64,000 bases of DNA, from assembly GCA_032629725.1 (NCBI GenBank), contig JAFEVB010000029.1, positions 1,178,001 to 1,242,000 of the forward strand. Direction: 5' to 3'. The position numbers were made by a program, and so were the translations under genes. The notes below the pieces were generated by a model. That model did not search any database. It had not been told where the DNA came from and worked only from the letters and a program-made list of their open reading frames with translations. Positions 1 to 12,808 of this stretch are shown one piece after another; within the stretch, counting starts at the first letter, position 1, and each line of letters starts with the position of its first letter. This DNA is from Gremmenia infestans (taxonomy: Eukaryota; Ascomycota; Leotiomycetes; Helotiales; Hamatocanthoscyphaceae).

Positions 1-3000
1 TTTGAACAAAATGTTTCAAGAGTCGCCATCTGTGGTATCGGCGGTGTAGGGTAAGTGCTTCAAAACATTTGGATCTAGAGAAGGCTGACTGGTGATGAGG
101 AAATCGCGTATCGCTATTGAGTATTCCTATCAATACAAGGATCAGCATCCGACTTCTCATGTTTTCTGGGTCTACGGTGGCAGTCGCAGCAGACTGGCTG
201 AGGCGTACCATGAAATTGCAAAAGAACTGAGAATCCCAGGATTGGGTCAGCCAAATGTCGACGTCTTGACGCTAGTTTCGGACTGGCTAAGCGAAGAATC
301 GAATGGATCATTTCTCATGATACTAGACAACGCTGATGATGCCGAAATATGGGAGAAGAGCGGAAGTCCTTCCGAGAAACCTTTGATCAACTATCTACCC
401 CGTGCTGATCACGGGTCAGTCTTGATCACCACAAGAAATTCCCAACTTGGAAGAACCATATCGAAACGTAAAAGTGTTGAAGTAACCATTCTCAACCCCG
501 AAGATTCCGTCACTCTCTTACAGAGCAAGATCTCTGAAGATGATGAGCTGACCGAAGCACACTCCAAAGAAATCATAGAGATCCTTGGCTATCTCCCTTT
601 GGCAATCACTCAAGCAGCGGCATACTTGGGTCAAATTGAAACTTCTGTCGCTGAGTATCTTGAGCTCTTGAGATCCAGCAAGGCGGATGAAGCCGATCTT
701 CTAGTCCATGGACGCTACGACGACAGCCGCGATCCAGATATCCCGAATGCGGTCTTTCATACATGGAAGGTCTCCTTCGACCAGATTTCTCGACAAAGCC
801 CTCGTGCTGGAGCCATCCTTTCCACAATGGCCCTTCTCGACCGGCAAGCCGTTCCACTAGGCCTCTTAAGAGAAGAAGAAGAAGATGAGTTGGATATTCG
901 AGAGGCAGTCCAGAAACTCAAGTCCTTTTCTCTTATTACCGAGCAGGTCAAGAACAAAGTCTTTGGGATGCATAGACTTGTCCAGTTATCAATCCAATGG
1001 CACCTGCAAAGTCAAAGAAGCCTAGAAAGTTGGCAAGAAAAAGCCCTGGCTTGCGTAGTATCGTATTTACCAGGCTGCGATGAGAATGAAACATTAGAGT
1101 ACTACAATGTATATCTCCCCCACGCGTATCTGGTACGTAATTATAAGTTCACCAGCAGGGACTGCCGATGTCAGCTTATAAAGCTCATTGACTTCCTCGG
1201 AAGTTACCATTCTATCCACGACAACTACACATCCGCGAGTCAGGATTATCGACAGATGGTAGAGCTTCAACAGTCTACACTAGGTGAGGAGCATGAAGAA
1301 ACAGTGAAAGGAATGTTGGACCTGGGATTTGCCCTTGCATATGATGATAATGAAGACGAAGCCGACCAGCTGTTTGATCGTGCTCTGATGCTATCGGAGC
1401 ACATGTCTGCGGATACAAAGATTACGGTCTTCACTAGATGCGCAAAAAATCTAGCAAACCATGACAAATCCGAAGAGTCTCATAGCCTTTACCAAAAAGC
1501 TTTGCAAACGGCGACTGATCATTATGGGCACGAAAGCCTCCGTGCTGCCCAGACGATGATCAATGTATCACGGCAGTACCATCTTAAGGGACGATATCAG
1601 GAAGCGGAGAAATTACAACGGCAAGCCATTGCGAATCTAGAGGCTCTTGATGGAGACCCGGATGAGGGACGTTGGCGTCTTCACGAGTATATGTCGGCTT
1701 TAGCAGAAACGCTGCATGAAGCCGGGAGTTATACCGAGGCTTTGAAACTCGAGGAGACGATTATGTCTTTTTACCATAAACGCCAAGGTCCAGCAGCTAG
1801 GAAAACCTTGGCTTCGAGAGCTCGTATTCTCAACGGCTTGAGAGAAACAGGCCAACTGGAAAAGGCTGAGGGATATGGAAGAGATATTCTCCGCCTAGCA
1901 GGCGACACGCTGGAGTATGACGACCCACTCTTTTGTAAACTCCGAGAAGCAGTTGCAAAATGCTTCGAAGACCTGGAACTTTATGATGAGGCTGAGATAT
2001 TACGGAAAGCAAACATAGAGACTAGCCACACCAATGTCTACAATGCGTACCCCTGGCGTAGTTCTATGTTCAAAGAAGAATTGGTAACACTGAAAATCAA
2101 GACGGGAAGGTATGAGGAAGCTCACAATTTGGTAAAACAACTATTGGAACAGGAGATCGTACACGTCCCCAGATTTCTAATAAGAGCCATTCTGTTACTG
2201 AACCACTTGGCATGGGAGATGGGAAACAATGGCCGGATGGACGGTGCGGAGGCAATATATCGAGAGATACTTATTCTAGCGACCAATGCCTTTGGTGCAG
2301 ATAGCCACCAGGCATTTGATGCAGTATCTTCCCTTGCAAAGCATCTCCAGAGCCAAGGCAAAGTAGGAGAGGCAGAGACTCTTTACTGCAAATCCATCGA
2401 GATCGGAAAAGTCTTAGTACTGTCTCATTCCAAGTATCCTGGCAAAGGCAGCTACATGATTGTAGTCACGAAATACAACGATCTCTTGAAAGAAGACAGA
2501 AGGGATAAGGAGGCAAAATCTTTATTAGAGGAGACAGTGGCAGTCATTAGTGATATCATTGACGCCGAGCGTACCTCTATACCTGGGCCGTCTGACATCC
2601 TAGAATATCCTCATGAAGGAAGACTTCTAGACATTGAAACTCTCGGAGACATGTTACGTCGACTACAAGAGACTGAAAAGGCAGAAAGCTTGTATATGGA
2701 GGCACTCCAGCTGAGACAGCAAGCTGTCGCAGACTCCGCCGAGCAAAGGGTCACAAATATGCAATCTATGGCTTGGCTATACTTTTCATTGGGAAAAAAG
2801 GAAGAGAGAGAAAAAGTTCTGCGAGACATAATTGAGATTAAAACAGAGAAGCTGGGTCGGCATCATGAAGATACATTGAGCGATCTCAGTTGCCTAGCTC
2901 ATAGCTGTTGCAATGAAGGGGAAGAAGAAAGTCTCTTTCGAGAAGTCCTAGATGTGAGGTTGAAAAGACTGGGGCCACACCACCAGGACACCATAGACGC

Positions 3001-3904
3001 TAAACTCAATCTGGCAAATACTTATGGTTATCAGGATAGGTTCGAGGAAAAAGAACTTCTCCTGAGAGAAATACTTGACGCGAGAATCAAAACGGTTGGA
3101 AATCAACACCCAAGCACTGTGACGGCTATGTTGGATCTGGCAAATACTTATGGTTATCAGGATAGATTTGAGGAAGCGGAACTTCTCTTGAGAGAAATAC
3201 TTGACGCGAGAATCAAAACGCTTGGAACTCAACACCCAAACACTGTGACGGCGATGTTGGATCTGGCAAATGCACTTGAAGACCAGGAGAAATTGGACGA
3301 GGCGGAAAAACTGTTCAGAGAGGTGGTCAAAATTAGGACAGAGGTAGTTGGACCCACACACTACTTAACGTTGAAGATGATGAATGATTTGGGTTGGTTT
3401 TTGTATGACCACGACAGATTTGAAGAGGCGTCAAAATTACATCGAGAAGTGCTATCCGTGACGGCCGAAGTCGTGGGACTGGATCATCGACGTACGATAC
3501 TTGCAATGCGTGCAGTTGGATGTGATCTCACTAAACTGCGGCAGTACGAGGAGGCTGAGAGTTATCTCCGACAGGCCCTTGCTAAGTGCAAAGATATTCT
3601 AGGGTGTGAGTGTGAGGAAACCGTGGATACTATGTTGGATCTAGGAGAGATGCTATTGGATTCGAATAAGGTATGTGAGGGAAGAGAAATTCTGACCGAC
3701 GCTTTGCAACTGGGGCTTAAAATGGTTGGTTCAGAGGACGATATGATTTTATGGATTCAAGAGCTGCTAAAAGAAGCGGATAGTGATCTGGCTACTTCCT
3801 CTGATGCTCAAGCTGGATCAGCAAGACTTCAAATTGGGGCCGCCGACGAACCTGTTTCCAATGTAGATGAAGGAGAAGTGGCTCGGTTAGACGAGGTGGA
3901 CTAA
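1..3904 (+). CDS. NB-ARC/TPR NLR-like protein (5' partial)
   Basis: Fungal NOD-like receptor: an NB-ARC nucleotide switch followed by TPR repeats, a class tied to non-self recognition and heterokaryon incompatibility. Two exons are seen, 1-50 and 100-3904; the intron 51-99 (gtaagt...gatgag, branch ctgac) splits the P-loop. Joining them restores Walker A GIGGVGKS, which neither exon encodes alone. An open frame starting at 92 begins with a GTG inside this intron and is not a true start. Other NB-ARC signs are a Walker B-like FLMILDNADD, an RNBS-B-like SVLITTR, a GLPLA-like YLPLAI, and MHRLV in the MHD position. From about 1200 on, TPR units with EEAE, LGxxHPxTxxAMLDLA and similar cores run to the C-terminus. 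Two adjacent 42-residue units (3011-3136, 3137-3262) are nearly identical. The N-terminal effector domain lies upstream of the window, so its type is unknown. The stop is TAA at 3902-3904. Confidence 0.9.
3011..3262 (+). repeat. Near-identical tandem 126-bp TPR-coding units
   Basis: Two consecutive 126-bp units (3011-3136 and 3137-3262) start with the same ctggcaaatacttatggtta and differ at 10 positions by my count. Four of 42 residues change. The next unit (from 3263) begins with the same bases but diverges quickly, and the unit before 3011 is weaker. This pattern fits recent unit duplication or gene conversion inside an NLR repeat domain. Confidence 0.9.
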
Positions 3905-4489
3905 AGCCAGAATATGCCGGTGAGAAAAGATTCAAGGACGAGAATGAAGACATGCCACTGGTACTAAGAGGTCCGGAAAAGGCCAAAAGGAATTTATGAA
4001 GACGAAGTGTTAGTTTTGTGTTGCTCGTCGGAGGCCTTTCGATACCTGCTTGGCGGAAACCTACGGTGGTAATTGCGGATTCCGATTTTTAACCAGGGAC
4101 TGCGTTATACTCCAGGCAGTCTTTAGATGTGCTGCATGTGCAGGCATAGTTTCTTGCAAATCACCCATATACTGAGGCATTGATAATGGATGTCGGCGAG
4201 CACACGGTAGCGCGCGTTGATCTTGGAGATGACAAAGAGCTGATGTCTTTGACCCATAGTGTAGAGAATTGAGGACAAGATAGGAGATGTGATGAATATT
4301 TATTGGTCGTGTATTGTGCGGACAGGTTTTTTGTGTGAAGGAGAGTGAGGAGAAGAGAGTGTAGAGGAGAGAGAGTAGCGACTACTATTATAGAACAAGA
4401 AAGCAGCGTTGACACGTTGAACTTGGAGGCAGACGCGCCTTCCTTGTCTCAAACGCCTTCGAGACCACGCCCATACCAGTAGGCGCCAA
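3905..4489. other. Intergenic, convergent 3' ends
   Basis: The region lies between the stop of the NLR gene (plus strand) and the stop of the GH28 gene (minus strand), so it should hold both 3' UTRs. Open frames here are short or shadow the last GH28 exon in another frame. I see no other gene. Confidence 0.6.
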
Positions 4490-6048
4490 CTAACACGACC
4501 CCGTAGCGCTGCTCGTTCCACACGTAGAACCGGTGCAATTAAATCCAACCGAGCCAACAACAGCATCGCAGTTATACCCACTTGCAGCAGTCCCATTTCT
4601 CAGCGCAAGGTCGATGTTTTGAAGAGTAATGTTCTTACACGGTGCAGCGGCACTGCATTCTGCAGAGTATTAGTGCTATGTTTCTTGCAAGGTTCAATGA
4701 GGAGAGGATAGAACTTACGGAGACTTGCAATTGGGTTCGTACCTATTGTCCCTGCTACATTTTCGAATGTCAAGTCCTCGATCTCAAAGAGAGATGTATT
4801 GCAAGCGCCAGCCGCTCCGCTGAATGTCGTGCATTGAGAGATGCTGAAGGGTATCCCGCTGAGATTGTTTAGCGTGAAGTCGGAGAGAAGGATATCTTTC
4901 ATGACTGGAGCATGCATCAGTACAAGGTGGTGTTGTAAGTAAGAGGGGAAGTCTCACATCCTAATCCACCGCCACCACCATTCGGTGGGTATCCAACCTG
5001 CTGGCCAGTCCAGGTCTTGACATATGCTCCATGGAGTGTATTGTAACAAGTTATGTTCTTCACTCGGATATTTTCAATAGTGTTGAATTCCCCTTTGTAT
5101 TGTCCGATGCTGCCAAATGCAATACCAAGACCGTTGTGGAATGTACTATCGAAAACGCGGATATTAGTGCTATTAGCTTTGAACGCGATGCTGTCGTCTC
5201 CATTTGTGATATCCCACCGCTCAAATGTGATGTTGTTCGAGAATATAGTATTGGCACCATCTGTGTTACTGCTTGTAGTGCCGTCGTTACCAGCATTATT
5301 GACGTATATATCCTGGAGCAGGACGTTTTTGCTATGGATGACAGTCATCGTCCTTGGTATGGTTAGCATTATGGACTTCAAAATAATCCTGTTCCTAAAC
5401 ATACCACATTTGACTTTGCACGAATCTGATTCCCTCAAATACAGAATTCGTTGTATTCGCAATCGTTATTGCATGTGGTCGACCAGGATAGTTGCTTTGA
5501 TCGTGGATAAATGTATACCATGCTTGCCCACTTCCATTCAAGGTTCCATATCCGTGGCCTTGAAAATTGATATTGTCTCCACCAAAAACCCATGCCGAAG
5601 ACTGCAAGATCTGTTAACATCATAGTGGGAACTCGGGATTCGCAAGACTAACCTGGTTTTGATACCCAACAGGCAGTGAGTTGTTCAACCAGTAAGTGAT
5701 ATTATTTCCCCACTTCAATAGCAACGTACTTAGCAACCGTACAAAATCAACAGTGGAATTGCGTACTAGTAATGTCCCCCTGAGATCTACCTCACAATTC
5801 TTGAGCCCAGTGGTGTTTAATACAGTATTGACATGATACGTCTCATTGAGGAAAAGAACCTTTCCGTTGTTACCACATTGGTCAAAAGCATCAATAATAG
5901 CAGGAGCATCGTCTATGGAAGAGTTGCCGCCGGGATTCACAACACAAGTCTTGAATCCAAGGTTTTGGGTGCTGGCATCCGCGATTGAACTGGCAATTGC
6001 CGCCCTAATACTGATGATTATGGAAAAGAGGGTGTTAAAGAGCTTCAT
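4490..6048 (-). CDS. Secreted GH28 pectinase, exo-polygalacturonase-like
   Basis: Secreted hydrolase acting on homogalacturonan or rhamnogalacturonan in plant cell walls. Five exons: 6048-5653, 5610-5405, 5352-4958, 4904-4719 and 4659-4490, giving 450 residues. An N-terminal signal peptide (MKLFNTLFSIIISI...) is followed by a parallel beta-helix core. GH28 acid motifs are present: NTDGA (first Asp) and NGDDS (Asp pair). The third motif reads GLGIAFGSIGQY, without the His of endo-polygalacturonases (GHGxSxGS). The fourth reads YVKTWTG instead of RIKT. Both changes are typical of the exo-acting/RGX branch of GH28. Many N-x-S/T sites suggest glycosylation. The C-terminal part has the usual paired Cys. 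Whether the substrate is polygalacturonate or a rhamnogalacturonan side chain cannot be decided here. Confidence 0.92.
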
Positions 6049-6086
6049 TTCACGTTGCTTGAATTATAAGTAACAACAAAGCAATG

Positions 6087-6093
6087 TTTTATA
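6087..6093 (-). promoter_or_regulatory. TATA-like box of the GH28 gene
   Basis: TATAAAA on the minus strand lies about 40 nt before the GH28 start codon. The position fits a short 5' UTR, but this is a sequence match only. Confidence 0.35.
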
Positions 6094-8290
6094 GATCTTG
6101 AACAGTGTTGTTATATACATTACAACCCCACAATGCGGGGTAGCGGACAAGGATCCTTTAGAATTGAGAAGCATGCTTGAAGCCTTATCCCCCTGATCCA
6201 CAGTAACAACAGGCGGAAGAAATACACGGAACTAAGGTGTAATTTCTCCATCACTGAATTCTAAGAGTTTGTAGGGCTTTCTGGGGATTTTGGCTTAGCT
6301 CGGGAAGAGATAAACCGAGTTCAAGTTGAGATTAGACTTGAAAAACAATGAATGTCATATGCAAATGTTTTGAACACCTCTTGATGAACAACTCAAAATA
6401 TCCTCTTATACTAAGAATGGTCTGAGTCGCGTTGATTGTGGTGATGGGAGCCATGAAACAATACCAGGAATTATTTTTCGGTGATAGGGACTCCCTGTGA
6501 CCACCTCTTGAACAGTCCAGGTAATGGGAGCATTGATTTGTTAAAACACAAATGCATAGCCTTTAGGTATCGTATAGATAACAAAGGAAAGGAACAGCCT
6601 ACACTAATGATATGGCGGTGATGCCAGGTAGGGAAAGCAGAGCCCAGTATCTAGGAAAGAGGAACTAGAAAAGATGCAATGCAATTCAGGGCAGAGGTGT
6701 AGGTCAAGTGTAGAACTACAAAGTGCTCGGAACTGAATCCTATCTCAATCTTCAACTGTATTGGACTGGAATTCGTGTTCGGGCTTCTCTTCCGGGATAA
6801 AAAAGTTTATTCGAGGTCCTTGTACCTCAATATTGCTATTGCTAATGTCGCCACAACTTCAAGCAGCAAAACAAAGCTATTCAGATGCGTAAAATAGTGA
6901 CGGGAATGAAAAACAGCAACATGTTTGGGAATTGGGTACAAAATCAACAACAAAGGAGACGGCCTAGAGAGACCTTCCGTGCATGGCCTTAAATCTCACT
7001 TGTATACCCCAGAGGGATCCACTAAGCTTGAGGACGCGGGGCAAGCGACTAGAGTATCCCTGGAAGCGCATCAATGGATAGGATGATATGACTGAAGCCC
7101 TGGGCTTCGAACCTTTGTATACTGTACATGTCGTCTTGACACTCCCTTGCCGCCTTGCAGTCCCCTGCGGAAGCTATCTCTCCATCAAAGAAAGAACACT
7201 ACATTTGTTTGGAGATCCGCTTCATGTGTGGCATGAATAAGATGTAATTCCTTCCAAGTCCTTCGTCGACTTTGTAGGATTTTATTGATTATAGTCTTCA
7301 ACAACATAAACAAGGTTGATGGTTGCACGTTGATGTGCTGTAGCTCAAGGCGTAGCAAATATCCGAGTCTAGACCTTTCCCTCATCGTGCCACCCCCCTC
7401 TCCGACGGATCTCGAACGTTTCAGCCCTAGCCTAAGCACGAAAACACCACGGAGAACGCTTTTGTTGCACTTCGCGATCTGTGCCTAGATGCTAGTCTGG
7501 AGCTGTCTAGACGTCGTTTGAGTCTAGGACTTCTTGGTGTCGTTCGATGTTGGATCCACGTTATGAAGTCTGCGAATCTCGACTCCTTTGGTATAATTAG
7601 GCTAGTTTGCAATCGCTTTATATACCACAAGTCTATCACAGAGTCTTCAATACCTAGATATTACAACCTCTGCCTCGGCAATATTTTGCTGTTGTTGTTG
7701 CGGGACACCATATTCGACGTGGTGGAGGCGTTTAAAGTACTCCTTGTCACTAGAACTATAAAAGAGAATATTTTGGAATATCTTGATTCAACTCAAAGTG
7801 TTTACTAACCCAAGCCTAGTATTGTTAACCCAGCCTAGTTCATCTTACTTGTCAGACACAATGAGGTTGAAATACTTAGCCGTGATACATTCTACAGTCC
7901 TCAAGTATCCAATCAACTGCGAATTATTCCGCAAGCTTCCCTCAATATTACAAACCTCCACAAAACATAACTAATCAAGAGAGAGAGGGATAGAGAGCAG
8001 AGGAAGAGAAGGGGAAGAGAAGAACACCCCCCCTTCCACCCCCATTCAAACCACGTGCATCCATTTCCACCTCTTTCGATAAAAGCGGGGTTGCCAAGCC
8101 AAAGCCAAGTTGACATTGATGTCTGGCAAAAAACACCCCACCAAGATCAAGTCCCAAACAAAAACACTCCAAGCCTCACTTCACTTCTTCAATTGAATAT
8201 CATTCAAGCTTCTACAGACCCTATTCTCGCTTCTCTTTACATAGAAAACAACGAATAGCTCTGCGGACTGATTTGGAAGCTACTACAAAC
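6094..8290. other. Intergenic, divergent promoters of GH28 and RPE1
   Basis: The region is AT-rich with scattered short open frames, none with a recognisable domain. It should carry the GH28 promoter (minus) and the RPE1 promoter (plus). A purine-rich tract (7976-8025) and a CACGTG box (8052-8057) lie about 240-310 nt before the RPE1 start. The two short antisense frames near 7185-7639 look non-coding. Confidence 0.5.
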
Positions 8291-9266
8291 ATGTCTCCAC
8301 CCGCCATCATTGCGCCTTCGATCCTGTCTGCGGACTTTGCGGAGTTGGGAAAGGCATGCTCTGATACAATCAGCCAGGGAGCAGATTGGCTTCATGTAGA
8401 CATCGTGAGTAGGGACATGATATGGAGCCAATTCGCACCGGAATCTCCTTAACAGCAGCCCGAGAGCACCAATGCTAATCACGCAACTAGATGGACGGGC
8501 ATTTCGTTCCCAATATCACTTTTGGAGCTCCAGTTGTCACCAAAATCCGAAGCCACGTTGCGAAGCCAAGCGAAAAACACGGCAAGGGAACGTTTGACTG
8601 CCATATGATGATTGCAGAGGTATTTCCGTTGCCTTCCTATCCAATCTAAAGGTAGCTTCATCTAATATTTGAATTGTCGGATAGCCAAAGAAATGGGTCA
8701 AGGAATTCCAAAAAGCAGGCTGCGATCTCTACTGCTTCCACTACGAAGCCGCCATCTCCAGCACAGCTGCCGAGAGTCCCGAAGCAACGAGCGACGCCAA
8801 GACGAGTCCCAAGGACATGATTAGGTATATTCATGAGTGTGGCATGGCGGCGGGAATTGCCATTAAGCCGGATACAAAGGTTGATGTGCTGTGGGATATC
8901 TTGGAGGGTGAGGAGGTGGAGAGGCCGGATGTGAGTTTCCCCCACACGTCTTCATTGAAAGAGGAATTTGGGTCAAAATACTGATGATTATAATTGCAGA
9001 TGGTGCTTGTCATGACAGTTCACCCTGGATTCGGCGGGCAGAAATTCATGGCTTCGGAATTACCCAAGGTCACAGAGCTGAGGAAACGATACCCGGAGCT
9101 GAATATTGAGGTTGATGGTGGTTTGGGCCCGGGAACTATCGATCAGGCTGCTGATGCTGGGGCTAATGTTATTGTTGCTGGGAGTGCAGTATTTGGGGCT
9201 AAGGATCCGGCGGATGTTATTGCGAAGTTGAGACAGGCTGTTGAGAGCAGGAGGGGGAAGCTGTGA
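8291..9266 (+). CDS. RPE1: Ribulose-5-phosphate 3-epimerase
   Basis: Cytosolic TIM-barrel enzyme of the non-oxidative pentose phosphate pathway; it interconverts ribulose-5-phosphate and xylulose-5-phosphate. Four exons: 8291-8404, 8491-8619, 8685-8930 and 9000-9266, giving 251 residues. Family motifs are APSILSADF near the N-terminus, HVDIMDGHFVPN (metal and catalytic residues; the first intron falls between I and M), FDCHMMI, MTVHPGFGGQKF and EVDGGLGPGTI with the second catalytic Asp. A fungal-type insert rich in S, T, E and A sits before KDMIRYIHECG. All introns are phase 0, and the length matches yeast Rpe1 well. Confidence 0.97.
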
Positions 9267-10163
9267 GGGTTTATTGGGATGGATATGCGAGATTACGAGA
9301 TATGAATTATATGACATTGTGTGAGACATAGAAGGAGCTGCATTTCTAGGGGTTGATTTCATGGTTTTAGGAGCCAAAGCTAGATGGTTGTATAAAGAAT
9401 GCTGAGATACAGGACTTTTTCATGTGCGTAGGAGGTGATATGCCGTGGCCGTGGTCAATGGAAGATTCGGATCTGGTGGATGCATAGCAAGATGTATACA
9501 AGGTATGATGATCTTGAAATCTACCTATCAATACCTATCCACTCATCTGCCGCCAGTTTTGAATGACCAATGCATCTTCTCCACATTCGAATACTCTCAA
9601 GACCATATGACAGCACAATGCTACCTATATCGGAGGAAAAGGCTCAATCTATATACTGTTTGTCAAATAACAAAGCAAGCTGAAATGAGCTGGTCCCCAC
9701 CCTAACCCATCAAACCCCTCAATTCGAAACTCGGCTTATAAAAAGGCAGTTCGAACTGGCTCTAGTTTGATTATTAGACTTCTCCAAGACTGCTTCTTTA
9801 CAACAACTCCGAGCCATCACCGAGTAATGAGTGGTGTCTGATTGGCCAGATGCGCGGATCTGGGGTTCTTGGTAGCGTCTAAGTAGTGCGGAATGATTGC
9901 GGGGTGGGCGAGCGTGTCGAGAACGGACTCTGGGGACGGCATTTCAGTGCAAGATATATTTTGGCTATAATTGGCTTTTACTCCCCAGAGATGTCGTAGA
10001 ACAAGAATTGAATATCTATCTGCCTCCGTTCTGCTGTGTGTCTGTTTTGCGGTTGTAAGACTACTCAGTGCTACTGCTTAAGTCTCATCTCTGCTGTTCA
10101 CCGCTGCACTGTACGAACCCCTCCGTCCCGATCCGGCCATCCGCAATCCTCATACCTCTAAAG
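9267..10163. other. Intergenic upstream of the CYP53 gene
   Basis: The region holds the RPE1 3' UTR and the CYP53 promoter. A TATA-like stretch (ttataaaaag, about 9736-9745) and CT-rich sequence before 10164 can be seen. Small open frames here lack recognisable domains. Confidence 0.5.
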
Positions 10164-11741
10164 ATGGCGGTCACAGACTTCATCCTAACCCCCTGGGCAA
10201 TTCCCGTTGCCTTCGTCCTCTTCTTCCTCGTACCCTACCTCACCTCGAATACTGGCCTGCGAGATATCCCAGGCCCATTTGCTGCAAAGTTCTCCGCCTT
10301 GTGGCTTTTGCTGCAAACTCGCCTGGGAAAGAGATATAAGAGTGTTGATGAAGCACACAAGAAATGGGGAAAACTAGTCAGGATCCAGCCCAACCATGTC
10401 TCTGTCGCCGATGAATCTGCCATTAATGCCATCTATGGCCATGGAAACGGGTTCTTGAAATCGTGAGTAGCTAGTCAACTGAGTTGCAAAAGCCATTCAG
10501 CTAATACCCCACTCCCCAGCGACTATTACGATGCCTTTGTCTCCATCCAACGTGGTCTCTTCAACACACGAGACAGAGTAGAGCACACCCGAAAGCGGAA
10601 AACAGTCTCCCACACCTTCTCCACCAAGAGCATCTCTCAATTCGAAGTCTACATGCACCAGAACCTCGAACTCTTCGTGAAGCAATGGGACACGCTCTCC
10701 AAGAACGCCCAAGGCAGCTATGCCAAGATCGACTGCCTGCATTGGTTCAACTACCTAGCATTCGACATGATCGGAGACCTCGCATTCGGCACCCCCTTCG
10801 GCATGCTGGAAAAGGGAAAAGACATTACGGAAATCCGCAAAACGCCCGACTCGCCCATCACCTACGCACCAGCCGTCCAAGTCCTCAATCGCCGCGGCGA
10901 AGTCTCAGGCACTCTAGGCTGTCTCCCCGAACTCAAACCCTACGCCAAATGGCTACCTGACCCCTTCTTCACCCAAGGCATCGCGGCCGTGCAGGACCTC
11001 GCTGGAATTGCCGTCGCGCGTGTAGCGCAGCGCTTGGATGGGAAGCAAGATGCCGGACGTGTGGATCTACTCGCGCGCCTCATGGAAGGCAAGGATGACA
11101 GGGGCGAGCCTATGGGACGCGAAGAACTCACAGCCGAAGCCCTAACGCAGCTAATCGCCGGCTCCGACACCACCTCCAACACCTCCTGTGCAATTTTGTA
11201 CTACATCACCAAGACCCCTGGTGTTCTGGCCAAGCTGCAGAAAGAGCTCGATGCTGCCATCCCCGCGGGGATCGACGTGCCTAGCTTCGACATGGTGAAG
11301 GATTTGCCGTATATGAATAATTGCATCCAGGAAACTATGCGCATTCACTCCACCTCTGCACTTGGCCTTCCTCGTCTCGTACCCCCTGGACCGGGCGTCG
11401 AGATTCTTGGTCACCATTTCGCGCCTTACACCGTGCTCTCTGTTCCCGCCTACACCATCCACCACTCCAAGGATATCTGGGGAGCGGATGCCGATGAATT
11501 CAAGCCGGAACGATGGAATAACCTGACTGAGAGGCAAAAGACAGGTTTCATCCCTTTCTCGCATGGACCGAGAAGTTGCGTGGGCAGGAACGTAGCCGAG
11601 ATGGAGCTTGCGCTCATTGTCTCCACCACGTTCAGGAGATATGATTTTGATTTGTATCAAGGGGAGTTGGAGACCCGGGAGGGGTTCTTGAGGAAACCGC
11701 TTGAGTGTATGGTGGGGATTAAAAAGAGGCCGGGAATGTAA
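10164..11741 (+). CDS. bphA: Benzoate 4-monooxygenase, cytochrome P450 CYP53
   Basis: ER-anchored P450 that para-hydroxylates benzoate to 4-hydroxybenzoate, feeding the beta-ketoadipate route. Two exons, 10164-10462 and 10520-11741, give 506 residues. An N-terminal membrane anchor (AIPVAFVLFFLVPYL) is followed by RDIPGPFAAKF. Conserved stretches I recall from Aspergillus niger BphA are present: DEAHKKWGKLVRIQPNH, YGHGNGFLKS, FNTRDRVEHTRKRKTVSH and KTPDSPITYA. Also visible are the I-helix AGSDTTSNTS, ETMRIHST (ExxR) and the haem loop FSHGPRSCVGR. The chosen ATG at 10164 begins the protein just before its anchor; a second upstream ATG would only add a long unsupported leader. Substrate assignment rests on family similarity. 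Confidence 0.93.
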
Positions 11742-12808
11742 ACCCCACTTCCTACTATAGATATCTGGAAAGGCTGGTGTTTATGGTGCATCAAATGTGT
11801 ATATTTGTATATACTTCCTTGAATATTAAATTCAGAAGAATCGACATCTAATTATACTTATCCTAGATTCTACGTTATAAGCGAATAGACGAATACATAC
11901 ATACATATATCCCTTTCTCCAAACTGCCTCCCCTTAAGAATCATCCTTTAGCCTTCAATTTAACTCAACTCCGATCCAGCCAGCCAGCTACCAGTGCATA
12001 TACCAATTTCAAAACATCACATCTCCGTCTATCCTAGTACAACAATGATTTACCTCTATACATAGACACACCAATTTGCTATAAATTATCTCTATTTCCG
12101 AATCTGAATCTGAAAAAGAATCACAGAGTTCGACTACATATATGTAGGTACCTGTACTTTTTGTGATTTGTAATTAATACATCCATTCATTCATTCATCA
12201 ATCGCACCCATTGTTTCTCTTGATGGATTGGCTGGATGGCTGGGTGGCTATACTTTCTTAAGCGCTATTGGGATACAATGGGATGGGATGAACTCTGCCA
12301 GCCGTCAAGGAGTCGTGACTTGATGCATGCAACAGTGACACAAGGGCGGCAAAAATGAATAATCAGACAACTGCTATAGCATGAAGACCTTAGATACTAC
12401 AACCAATGAAATTTCCATCATCAGTCGTGCACCTTGCTAGGCATTTACTTGGAAGAAAGAGCGTGGGGTGGGGGCTTATTTAATGGTATCTATATTCATC
12501 ATGCTATGTAGAACAATCTGAAGCAGCTTGCGCACGCTGTAATGTTACCTGTTACCCGATATCTCTCCAACTCCAAATCATCCCATATCTGCTTCTTTCT
12601 TTCATATCATGCACATGCAAAGCAAACCTTCCCAGGCCTAGTTTTCGATTCCGCCCAGGTAATATGACCTTCTGCAACGCCTGCCTGTATGTGATTTTGT
12701 GTGACAAAGGAAATATGGTATTGGTACAAATCGTGAATGGTTTTGTCGGGGAAACTGTGTCGAGTTATGTGCGAAGAGGTGTAGATCGAGGGGAGTGGTG
12801 TTGCGAGT
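11742..12808. other. Intergenic, convergent 3' regions
   Basis: The 3' ends of the CYP53 gene (plus) and the checkpoint kinase (minus) face each other. The sequence is AT-rich with short tandem words (attcattcattcat near 12187, ggctggatggctgggtggct near 12230). No gene is supported. Confidence 0.55.
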
